Source: Micromonospora sp. Llam0
GTDB lineage: Bacteria > Actinomycetota > Actinomycetes > Mycobacteriales > Micromonosporaceae
Length of the DNA: 64,000 nt
Assembly (NCBI RefSeq): GCF_003751085.1
Contig: NZ_RJJY01000002.1
Location: forward strand, 2,170,001 to 2,234,000
Direction of reading: 5' to 3'
Part shown: positions 49,786 through 58,533 of the stretch, one piece after another
How the letters are laid out: each line of letters begins with the position of its first letter
Numbering within the stretch: the stretch's first letter is position 1
The notes under the pieces: generated by a model
The model's input: only the letters and a program-made list of their open reading frames with translations
The model's database searches: none
Told to the model about the DNA's origin: nothing
Position numbers and translations under genes: made by a program

Positions 49786-51977
49786 CCGCCGAGTCCTGCA
49801 GATCCGCCCGTGACAGTCCGGACAAGTCCGGTAAGGAAGTGGCTGGGTTGGCCCGACCAGGTGATGGAGAGTGCTTCGCGAGCGCGGGTGGCCGAGACGA
49901 ACAGCAGGGATCGTTCACGTTGGATGTCTCGTTGGTGGTCGAGGTAGTCGGTTTCGGCTGGGGTGACGGCGGCGGGGAGGGGCAGGTTCCGGGTACTGGC
50001 GCCGATGATCGCGACGGCTCGGAATTCCAGGCCCTTTGCCCGGTGCATGGTCATCGCCTGGATGCCTTTCTCCGGCGCGGTTGTCTGCCCCGATCTGGCG
50101 AGTGTCGCGTCCAGGCCGGCTGCCTGTAGTGCGGTGACAGCCGTGGTTGCCGTGGCGTTGGTGCGGGCGATGACGGCGATTTCGTCGAGCGGGATGCCGC
50201 CGCTGTGCCAGCGTCGGATTCGGTCGGCCAGCGCCGCCATCTCCGCTGTTGGTGAGGTGTATCCGGCGACTTCGGGTGTTCCGCCGCGGAGGATGGATCG
50301 GTAGCCTCGCAGGCTGTCGGAGCCACCGTCGAGGTCGTCGTAGCCGTCGGGGTCGATGACGTTGATCGCGGCGCTGAGGATTTGTCGGGTGGTGCGGTAG
50401 TTCAGCGTCAGGCGGTGGGACCGGCCTCGGATGTCGATGCCGAGTTTGCCGAGGGTGATCCGGTTGTCGTAGATGCGTTGGAAGGCGTCTCCGACGATGA
50501 ACAGGTCGTCGGGGCCGGCGGGAACCATGGCGCGTAGCAGGGTCCAGTGGGCGGCGTGCAGGTCTTGGGCCTCGTCGACGATCACGTGCTGGTAGGGGCG
50601 GTCGGCGTCAGTCCAGTTCGCGGTAGCGTCTCCTGCGCGGACGGCGGCCTGCTTGAATCCGAGGGCCTGGTCGCGGTCGAGGCGACGTTCGAACTCCTGG
50701 ATCAGTGACCAGACGGTGGCGCGGTCGGATCGGGTGAGGCGGCGTCCTCGTCCGGAGCGGCGCGCGGAGAAGTACTCCTCGCGGGTTCGGATGTTCTGGG
50801 CGAGCACGACCTGTTCCCATTCGCTGATCAGAAAGGGCCTGTCAAAAGAGCCGTTCGTGGACAGCCCTGTGATGACGTCGTTCCATCGGGCGGCGATGGC
50901 CGCGTCGCCGAGGATTTCCACGTTGACCCACTGGGATTCGGCGTCGTTGCGGAGGACGTCGCGGACCAATTTGTCGATGTTGAGTACGTCGACCTTGGCG
51001 GTCAGGTCTGGTCCGCCGAGGTCGTCGAGAAGCCGGTGCAGCAGGTCGGAAAGCGCGTTCGTGTAGGTCGTCAGGAGGATCTTCCGGCCGGCCCCTGAGG
51101 GGATGTCGGCGGCTAGGGCCTTGACCCGGTGCAGGGCGACGACGGTCTTGCCGGTACCTGGTCCGCCGGAGACGCGGGCCGGACCGTTGTAGGGCTTGGC
51201 GCGGTAGGCCAGCCGGCGTTGCTGGGGGTGCAGGAAGATCCGCCATTCGGACATGGGTTTGAGGAGCATCCGCTCCAGTTCCTCGGAGTCGTCGGTGACG
51301 ACGGCGAAGGATTCGCGGGTGGCGGGTCGCTCGGTGGCCGCGGCCACGTCGTCGGGGTCGACCGTGTCGTCGGCCTCGGATTGGGTGACGATGTCCGCCC
51401 AGACCTCGTCGGTGGTTCTGCCGTCGGCTAGGGCGAGGATGACCTGGCTGGCGAGTTTGGGTACCTGCTCGGCGATGCCGAGCAGCGCGTCCTCGGTGCG
51501 GATCTCCCGCAGGGTCGGCGTGAGTGTCGATGCGATGCCGAGCCGGGCAAAGTCGGCGTCGGAGACCTGATCGAAGAAGCCTGGGCGATCGCGGGCGGCG
51601 GGCAGGCTGTCTCCGGTACGGAGCAGGACCTCCTGGATGGCACCGTGATCGTAGAACTCCACCCCACCGGTGACCTTGTTGACGTTCCACACGGTCTGGG
51701 CGGCGTAGGTGTAGGCGTCGTCGTGGGGTTTGATGCTGGCCAGGTAGAAGGTGGTGTGGTCGGGTCGCCACAGCACGGCCCGGAAGTTGTCGTTGACTCG
51801 CGCGGTCCAGACCCGCTTGTCGTGGGCGCCGTGTGGCTGCTTGAGGTTCAGGCCGGCGGCGTCGGGGTCCTTGCGGAGCTTGAGCATGAAGTCGACGACG
51901 CGGCGTTGGATGGTGGCGTCGAGGTTCTGGTACGCCTTGTCGAAGGTGTCCGCGAACAGGACGTTGACCTTAGCCAC
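49782..51977 (-). CDS. UvrD-type helicase with N-terminal RelE-like domain
   Basis: The protein has 731 aa from a GTG at 51977 that overlaps the upstream gene by 8 bases. Residues 1-95 have the RelE/ParE fold pattern: FDKAYQNLDATIQRRVVDFM, GAHDKRVWTARVNDNFRAVL, YLASIKPHDDAY. Residues about 230-720 are a superfamily 1 helicase with Walker A GGPGTGKTVVALH (271-), VIVDEAQDLHAAHW, LTLNYRTTRQIL and TMHRAKGLEFRAV. It is the fourth gene of the large defence operon and may translocate on DNA. The RelE part could be regulatory or toxic. Confidence 0.88.
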   Translation of the reverse strand: MAKVNVLFADTFDKAYQNLDATIQRRVVDFMLKLRKDPDAAGLNLKQPHGAHDKRVWTARVNDNFRAVLWRPDHTTFYLASIKPHDDAYTYAAQTVWNVNKVTGGVEFYDHGAIQEVLLRTGDSLPAARDRPGFFDQVSDADFARLGIASTLTPTLREIRTEDALLGIAEQVPKLASQVILALADGRTTDEVWADIVTQSEADDTVDPDDVAAATERPATRESFAVVTDDSEELERMLLKPMSEWRIFLHPQQRRLAYRAKPYNGPARVSGGPGTGKTVVALHRVKALAADIPSGAGRKILLTTYTNALSDLLHRLLDDLGGPDLTAKVDVLNIDKLVRDVLRNDAESQWVNVEILGDAAIAARWNDVITGLSTNGSFDRPFLISEWEQVVLAQNIRTREEYFSARRSGRGRRLTRSDRATVWSLIQEFERRLDRDQALGFKQAAVRAGDATANWTDADRPYQHVIVDEAQDLHAAHWTLLRAMVPAGPDDLFIVGDAFQRIYDNRITLGKLGIDIRGRSHRLTLNYRTTRQILSAAINVIDPDGYDDLDGGSDSLRGYRSILRGGTPEVAGYTSPTAEMAALADRIRRWHSGGIPLDEIAVIARTNATATTAVTALQAAGLDATLARSGQTTAPEKGIQAMTMHRAKGLEFRAVAIIGASTRNLPLPAAVTPAETDYLDHQRDIQRERSLLFVSATRAREALSITWSGQPSHFLTGLVRTVTGGSAGLGG

Positions 51978-54900
51978 GCGCTGACTCCAACTCTCTGATC
52001 AGTTCCGTGATCTCTGGTTCGGCGTCGGGGCCGGCGTGGTGGATGCGCCAGCCGGCGTGGGCGTAGGCGTCGTCCCGTTCGACGTTGTCGTCGACGGCGA
52101 CGCCGATCCGTGCGTCGGGCCAGGCCAACTCGACCATCCATGCCTCGTCGCCGAGTTCGTAGCCGATTTGGGGCAGGGGTGCGCGTGCGTGGGCCAGCGC
52201 GGTCAGGAGGTGTTCCACCAGCGGCGAGGACAGGTCGATCGCGTCGGCCCAGGGTGCGGGCAGCGTGGGTTCGGCTGCCGCTGGCAGGTTGGCGGCGAGT
52301 ACCGGCACCCGGTGGGGGTCGACAAGCGCGGACTGCGACCAGGCGGTCTGTTCGAAGTAGCTGCCGGGGCCGGCGATGAACTGCAGCAGGTTTGACCAGG
52401 CCAGCCACTGCGCCCACCGGTCCCGGTGCTCCTGGTCGGCCAGGGCGGTGGGCCGGTCGTCGAGGCACGCGAACACCGACCAGGCCATCGGGTCCTGTCT
52501 GCCCAGCCTGGTTCGGCGGTTGTCGCGGATGCCCACGATGCGGCAGCCAGCTGGGGTAGCCGCGACCAGCCCCACCGCTTCGGCCTGACCCGCGGGTGCC
52601 CCGGGCATCGTGGCGTCGCCGGTGACGAGGCCGGGGAGCCGGTCGGCGATGGCCGTCCGGTCGACCGGCCCGGCCGCACCCATCGTGGTTAGTCCGGCCA
52701 GCAGTGAGACCGCGCGCCGGGCCCATGTGTGCGGGTCGGGGCTTTCCAGGAACGACAGCAGTGCCTCGACCGGGTTGGCCAGGGCGATGTCCAGTGGCCC
52801 GGCGGCGTGGTTCTCCTTCAGCGTGTGGGTGAAGTAGTGGTCGCGGGCCTTGGTTAGGGCACGATCGGTCAGCAGTACCGGACGGGGGGCTTGGGCGTCG
52901 AGGCTCTTCTCGACGCAGGCAGCCCAGGATCGGACGTCGTCCCAGGTCAGCTGCCACACCAAGGTGCCGTCGTCGCGTAGCGACGCGCGTTTGGCGGCGT
53001 CGGCGGCGATTTCGTTGTTGTCGGCGCTGGCGTGGAAGGTGTAGCCGTCGAGGAAGATCGCGATTTTCGTCCCGTTGTCGGCGGTCAGCAGGTAGTCGGG
53101 TTCGCTCCGCACCGCGCCGCCCTGCACCACATGGTCGCGCATCCGCCACCGCACCGCTGGACCGTGCTCGGGTTTGAGCTTCAGCTCGAACTCCACCCCT
53201 CGGGAGCCGGCGCGGGATACCAGCGAGAACCGGTCGCGCGCCGCCGGATCGTCCTGGGACTTGTCGGCTTTGGCCCGTAGCGTCTCCACGAACAGCCGCT
53301 CCAACTCGCTGTCGGCTAGGGCGTCGATCTGGATGTCGGCGAGGGTCCGAATCTCCTCAGGCTGCCAACCCTCCAGGATCCCGGTGAGTAGTTCGGCCGC
53401 GGTCTCCTTGGAGACCAGTTCGTGCTGGCTGGAGGCGACGAATGGCAGCAGGCAGCGGTGGCAGGGCTGGCGGTCCTCCTTGCCGCATGGGCAGCTCTGG
53501 ATGTGCGTGAGCGCCAGTCGCAGGACCTGCTCCATCGCGTCGGCGTTGGCGAGGTTCTCCAGGTAGCCGGTGCCGCCAGGCATGGTGTCATGCAAGACGA
53601 GGAACTGTCGGGGTGTGTCCCGGTCGTCGCCGGGCATGGTGGCCATGACCGCCCGCAGGTGGTCGGGTTCGCCACCGAAGTATTTGGTGATCCCCACCAT
53701 CAGCGCGGCCTGGAACGATACCGCTCGTTTGGGTACCAGCGTCGTGGAGAACGGCAGCAGCAGCCGTAACGCGTGGGTGCGCAGCTCGTGTCCGGTGGCC
53801 AGGGTGACGGTGTCCTCCCGGTGCACACCCAGCTCACGCTGCGGGCACCACCGGGCGTGACGGGTGCCGATCCGGCGGGCCTGCCGGTCGTACGCCTGCG
53901 GATGCACTCCCTGCACCGCGCCGCAGTATCGGCAGGCATGGAAGCCTGGGGTCTTTACCGTGTGGCCTGCGATGTCGAAGTCCGAGCCGGGCACCCCGTC
54001 TGGGCCGAAGTTCACCTCCCGGATCACCGCTTCCCGGGCGAACTCCACCCCGAAGAACCGGTTGGCGTTGCGCCACGCCCGCAGCCCTTGGGGCTGCAGC
54101 GGGTCGATATCCACGAGCGTCACTGTCACGTACCGCCGCCGGTCGCGCTCGTCGCGGTCGTCGGTGATCCGCGCGTCCTCGCGGCGTTCACGGGCCCGGG
54201 TGCGTTCGGGCACCAGCACCTGCCGGGCGGAGGCGGCCCGGTCGGCGATTCCCCCGTCCTTGCACCGGGGGCAGCGTTGCAGCACCACCTCGGCGCCTTC
54301 GGTCAGCACATACCCACAGGCCCGGCAGAACCGCCACGTCGTGTAGGCGGCCCGTTGTGGGGTGCCGACGTCCAGGCCGTCGATGATGTACTTCGACCCG
54401 TCGGCGTGGAAAGTGTTACCTGGCGCCAGCTCGGTCAGGGCCAAACCCGCGCCCCGGCCGTACTCGGTCTCGGTCTCCTGGAACTCCCCGTCGGGATCCT
54501 TCCACCACAGTGCCGCGTCCAACCACGTCGGGTCATCATGCAGGGTGTAGTTGGGCAGCAACCCGAGCCGCACCAACGCGTTGACCGAGTTCTCCTTGAC
54601 CAGACTGTCCAGTCTGCGCCGGACCGCCTTCAGCTCGGCGAACAGAGCCCGCCGGTCGTCGCGGCGGTCGGAGTCAGTGGTGTCGATGGGAATCGCATCG
54701 AACGCGGCGTTGATACCAGCCAGCCGCTGCTGCAACTCCTCACGCCGCCGCCGCCACGCACTGACCGCCTTACCGACCTCGACCTCGATCCCCTCTTCCG
54801 CGAACTTCTCAACCGCGCGGCGGGCATCATCGCCAATGTCCGGGAACAACGCGATGAACGCGGCCGACAGCACACCGTGTCGAGCGGCGGACACATCGAG

Positions 54901-57900
54901 CAGCCGGCGGAGCCATCCTCCCGCATCGTCCAGGCCCGACTGGAACAGCTCCCCGATCCACCTCGGCATCGGCGCGCCCGGCGCGGCGGTGCCGTCCCAG
55001 AGCGAGCGGTCTGCCGCCCGGTCGAACAGGTACGCCAGATAGTGCCGACGCAGGATCTCCACCGCGTCCAGGTAGCAGGCCGGTGGCACGATCCGCCCGG
55101 CCAGCATCGCCGCCGGCCGGTGCAGGTAGTACTGGTTACGGGCCCGCCGCGGCACGAACGCCATCACCAGAGCGTTGCCTGTTGCCCGCCCAGCCCGGCC
55201 GATGCGCTGGGCGTAGTGCGCCGGCCCCGGGGGCATCGAGGTCAGCAGCACCGCCGACAAGTCGCCGATGTCGATGCCCAGCTCCAAGGTGGGCGTGCAG
55301 GTGAGCACGTTCGGATCAAAGGGGTGGGTGCGGTGTTTGAAGGATCGTTCGACCTGCTGCCGCTTGGGTTTGCTCAGCGCCCCGGTGTGCTCGGCGGTGA
55401 GCACGTCGCCGGGGCGGTCTCGGTGATACAGCCGCCGGTAGAAGTCGTCACCTGACCGGGTACGGACGTCCTGGACGAACCGGCCAGGGCACCGGAACCG
55501 CAGGCACGGCATCCCCACCCACGCCTGCAACGACCCCGGAGCGACGGTCTGCCGCCAGGTGCACTCCGAGCACCGCACCCCGTACGCGGCCACCTCCTCG
55601 GCCGCCTCACCGTGGACCAGCGAATGCACCTGAATCCGCCTAGGCGTCAACGCGTACACGGTGGCGCCGTTGCCCGCGTACCGCGTGTCGACCAGACCCT
55701 GCTGGGCGAAGACCGCGAACGCCAGGGTGTTCAACCGCGCGGCCTCATCCGGACTACCGGTGACGGTGCGCTGCGCCCAGTCGGTCAGCCAGGTCGCCGT
55801 ACGCCCCCGGGCCAGGTTGTCGAACCCGGTGTCCCCATGCCCTCCATTGATCATGAAAATCGGGGCGGCCAGCCCTCGGGGAAAGGCTGGCATGCCGGTG
55901 GGGCGCCCACCCCAGATCGGCCACCGGCGTGCACCGGCCTGCCCCACATACAGGTCAAGCCACGGATGGAAGATCGCGCCGCGTAGCCGCATCCGCTCCA
56001 ACAGTCCTCGGGCATACCCGAGGTAGGCCCGTTCGTCGGCTGGGAGCGTCACCGTTCCCGGGATTCGCCGGTGCGCGTTCTTCAACTCAGTGACCAGTTC
56101 ATCCGGATCCGGGATGTGGATGTCGACGGCGGCGGTGCGGGTGAGCTCCAGGGTGCGACCAATGCGCGACCGCAGCCCGAACTCCAGCTGGGTCTGAAAC
56201 ACCAGCCGATCCTGCAGCATCTCCATCGCGCTGGTCACCAGCTCCCCGTCGAGCAGGCGCAGTACCTCAGGGTTCTCCCGCAGGTCCGGTGGGATCAACG
56301 ACGCCAACCGATCCCGGTCGGAGGTCTTCTCATGTTCGGCCACCGCCGACTCGGCCGCGTCCATAGCCAGGTCATGTACCGCCACCGGTACGTCAGCGCG
56401 CAGGTTGGCCGTCAGCAGGCCGCGAAACGTGAAACCGAACGAACGGTGGGCGATGAACCCGGCCCGGTGGGTGGCGTCCTGGACCGCGTCGGTGAACGCC
56501 AACAGCTTGCGCTCGCCATCGGCGAGGTGTCGCTCCGAGAACAACTGCGTCGTGGTCACCGACGCCAGGGTCGCGGTCCCCGCACCGAGGAACCGCATCC
56601 CGTCGTCCAGACCGCAGGACGGGCAGGTGTCGTCGTCGCCCTGCGGGACCGCCCCCACCACCGTGATGACCGGCACCGTCCGGTCGGTCGGGTTCGCCAG
56701 CAACTGGCGGCCTTCCCCGTCCAGGTGCAGCACATGCGGATCGTGCTCGCTGGCCCGCATCATCCACCGGATCCGGCTCTCGCGGCGGCCGGCCGCCCGG
56801 TAGATCTCCAGCGGGCGGGTCCTCAGGTCCCGCCAGTCCAACGCGGCGTCCTTCGACAGCGCCGCCCACCCGGACTGGCCACAGTGCCGGCAGTACACCG
56901 CGGGCAGGTGGCAGCGCAGTGCCGCCGGGGGCGGCGCCGACGTGTCGGTGTCCGGGTCCTCGGCCGCAGCGTCGCGGTCGTTCGACCGGTACACGGCCAG
57001 GTTCAACCAGTTGGGTCGGCTGTCCCCGGTCGGCCCATCATCATCGAACCAACGAAAGTGCGGCTCGTAGGTGGCCGCTCGGATCACCCGCCGAATCTCC
57101 CGCACCCACAGTTGCGCCTCCACCTTCATCAGCGGACGCAGCCTGCCCTCCCGATCCGCGGTGCGCGCGACCGAGACCAGAGCCAGCAGCCGCATCAACG
57201 CCGCAGCGAACTCCGGCTTCGGCGCGTCCGTCCGCGACGGCGCCCACGCCCGCCCACCGCCGTGCACCGCGAACGGCTTCGCGATCTGCCCGATCGTCAA
57301 CGGCGCGTGGGCCGCCGACTCCAGCAGCGCCTTCACCAGGATGTGATGGCGCAGCCGCTCACCCAACGCCACCGGGTCCCGCGCGTCGATCCCGACCGTC
57401 ATCCGCGCCACCTCGTCGAGGTCGGCCGGGTTCCCCAGCGGATCAGCGATGGCCGCCAGCCGCTCCGGGGTCGGAAACGGCAGCTCGAAGTCGATCTCCC
57501 CGCAGAACTCCTCCGATGTCAGCCGGTCCTCACCGATCAGGGCGTCTAGGTCGAACTTCACCCCGAACACCTGTTTGGCGAAGGTCAGCAGCTTGTCTCG
57601 ATCGGCCTCGGCCGAGTGCTCACCTAGCCCTGGGTCCGCGGCCCCGTCGCTGGCGAGGGTCGCCGAGGTCGCGACGGGCGTGATCTGCCCCAGTGGCCTG
57701 CCCCGCTCGGCCAACCTCGTTGCCGCCCCCAACCGGCGCAGCAGCATCGCCACGTCCGTGCCCTGCGCGCCGTCGTAGGTGTGGAACTCATCAAGAACGA
57801 CATACCGCAGCGACCGCTCCTGCCACAGCGGCAGATCCGGGCCTCGCTGCAACAACAGGTCCAGCATCTTGTAGTTGGTCAACAAGATGTCCGGCGGGTT

Positions 57901-58533
57901 CTCCCGAATCTCCTCCCGATCCCGCAGCACCCGGCTAACCGACAGGTCATCATCCAGACTCGACGAGCCGAAATCCCGCGCGTACGAGCTGGGGCTGCCA
58001 TCCTCGTCGCCGCCCATACGGCCGCCACCGATATAGATCCCCGCCGTCACGTCCCGCAACGCCGGATCGCCGCTCAGCAGCTCGTCGATCCGCCGAGCCT
58101 GGTCATCGGCGAGCGCGTTCATCGGATACAGCAGCAGCGCCTTCACCCCACGCTGACCCTGCGCCCGAGCCCGGCGGCAATGGTCAAGCACCGGAATCAG
58201 AAACGACTCCGTCTTGCCCGAACCAGTCCCAGTGGTAACGATCGTGGGCTTGGGCAGCTGCCCCTTCGACGACAACCGCAGCCACGCCCTCTCCTGATGC
58301 AGGAACGGCTCAAACCCAGCAGGAAACCAGTCCAGAACACGACGATAGATGCCGGTCGCCGGCTTGAACCCCGGCCGCACCCGCAGATACGGCCCGCGAA
58401 ACACACCCGTGCGCTCGTCGTTGAGAAACGACTCCAACACATCGTGGACATCATCGTCAGCCAGGGCGAACGCCGTCGTCAGATACTGAACCAGGCTGCC
58501 CTTAAGATCCTCAACCGCCAACGACGGGATCAC
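51970..58533 (-). CDS. Giant DEAD/DEAH helicase with DUF1998 and C-terminal nuclease-like domain
   Basis: The protein has 2,187 aa; GTG 58533 overlaps the methyltransferase stop (GTGA). SF2 motifs: TTGTGSGKTESFLIPVLDHC (about 100), VVLDEFHTYDGAQGTDVAML (about 247) and the second RecA domain TCTPTLELGIDIGDLSAVLL, then YAQRIGRAGRATGN. Near the C-terminus, MPGGTGYLENLANADAMEQV and CPCGKEDRQPCHRCLLPF are DUF1998 with a zinc-binding Cys set. KIAIFLDGYTFHASADNNEI and LVWQLTWDDVRSW resemble a Vsr/DUF559-like nuclease fold. Large helicases with DUF1998 are DruE of Druantia and, as two proteins, DrmA plus DrmB of DISARM. Confidence 0.88.
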   Translation of the reverse strand: MIPSLAVEDLKGSLVQYLTTAFALADDDVHDVLESFLNDERTGVFRGPYLRVRPGFKPATGIYRRVLDWFPAGFEPFLHQERAWLRLSSKGQLPKPTIVTTGTGSGKTESFLIPVLDHCRRARAQGQRGVKALLLYPMNALADDQARRIDELLSGDPALRDVTAGIYIGGGRMGGDEDGSPSSYARDFGSSSLDDDLSVSRVLRDREEIRENPPDILLTNYKMLDLLLQRGPDLPLWQERSLRYVVLDEFHTYDGAQGTDVAMLLRRLGAATRLAERGRPLGQITPVATSATLASDGAADPGLGEHSAEADRDKLLTFAKQVFGVKFDLDALIGEDRLTSEEFCGEIDFELPFPTPERLAAIADPLGNPADLDEVARMTVGIDARDPVALGERLRHHILVKALLESAAHAPLTIGQIAKPFAVHGGGRAWAPSRTDAPKPEFAAALMRLLALVSVARTADREGRLRPLMKVEAQLWVREIRRVIRAATYEPHFRWFDDDGPTGDSRPNWLNLAVYRSNDRDAAAEDPDTDTSAPPPAALRCHLPAVYCRHCGQSGWAALSKDAALDWRDLRTRPLEIYRAAGRRESRIRWMMRASEHDPHVLHLDGEGRQLLANPTDRTVPVITVVGAVPQGDDDTCPSCGLDDGMRFLGAGTATLASVTTTQLFSERHLADGERKLLAFTDAVQDATHRAGFIAHRSFGFTFRGLLTANLRADVPVAVHDLAMDAAESAVAEHEKTSDRDRLASLIPPDLRENPEVLRLLDGELVTSAMEMLQDRLVFQTQLEFGLRSRIGRTLELTRTAAVDIHIPDPDELVTELKNAHRRIPGTVTLPADERAYLGYARGLLERMRLRGAIFHPWLDLYVGQAGARRWPIWGGRPTGMPAFPRGLAAPIFMINGGHGDTGFDNLARGRTATWLTDWAQRTVTGSPDEAARLNTLAFAVFAQQGLVDTRYAGNGATVYALTPRRIQVHSLVHGEAAEEVAAYGVRCSECTWRQTVAPGSLQAWVGMPCLRFRCPGRFVQDVRTRSGDDFYRRLYHRDRPGDVLTAEHTGALSKPKRQQVERSFKHRTHPFDPNVLTCTPTLELGIDIGDLSAVLLTSMPPGPAHYAQRIGRAGRATGNALVMAFVPRRARNQYYLHRPAAMLAGRIVPPACYLDAVEILRRHYLAYLFDRAADRSLWDGTAAPGAPMPRWIGELFQSGLDDAGGWLRRLLDVSAARHGVLSAAFIALFPDIGDDARRAVEKFAEEGIEVEVGKAVSAWRRRREELQQRLAGINAAFDAIPIDTTDSDRRDDRRALFAELKAVRRRLDSLVKENSVNALVRLGLLPNYTLHDDPTWLDAALWWKDPDGEFQETETEYGRGAGLALTELAPGNTFHADGSKYIIDGLDVGTPQRAAYTTWRFCRACGYVLTEGAEVVLQRCPRCKDGGIADRAASARQVLVPERTRARERREDARITDDRDERDRRRYVTVTLVDIDPLQPQGLRAWRNANRFFGVEFAREAVIREVNFGPDGVPGSDFDIAGHTVKTPGFHACRYCGAVQGVHPQAYDRQARRIGTRHARWCPQRELGVHREDTVTLATGHELRTHALRLLLPFSTTLVPKRAVSFQAALMVGITKYFGGEPDHLRAVMATMPGDDRDTPRQFLVLHDTMPGGTGYLENLANADAMEQVLRLALTHIQSCPCGKEDRQPCHRCLLPFVASSQHELVSKETAAELLTGILEGWQPEEIRTLADIQIDALADSELERLFVETLRAKADKSQDDPAARDRFSLVSRAGSRGVEFELKLKPEHGPAVRWRMRDHVVQGGAVRSEPDYLLTADNGTKIAIFLDGYTFHASADNNEIAADAAKRASLRDDGTLVWQLTWDDVRSWAACVEKSLDAQAPRPVLLTDRALTKARDHYFTHTLKENHAAGPLDIALANPVEALLSFLESPDPHTWARRAVSLLAGLTTMGAAGPVDRTAIADRLPGLVTGDATMPGAPAGQAEAVGLVAATPAGCRIVGIRDNRRTRLGRQDPMAWSVFACLDDRPTALADQEHRDRWAQWLAWSNLLQFIAGPGSYFEQTAWSQSALVDPHRVPVLAANLPAAAEPTLPAPWADAIDLSSPLVEHLLTALAHARAPLPQIGYELGDEAWMVELAWPDARIGVAVDDNVERDDAYAHAGWRIHHAGPDAEPEITELIRELESARG

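Noticed and set aside
51848..53149. 433-codon minus-strand frame ending near the helicase/UvrD junction
   Set aside because: It is an alternative frame inside the giant helicase gene, composed almost only of Arg, Pro, Gly and Ala.
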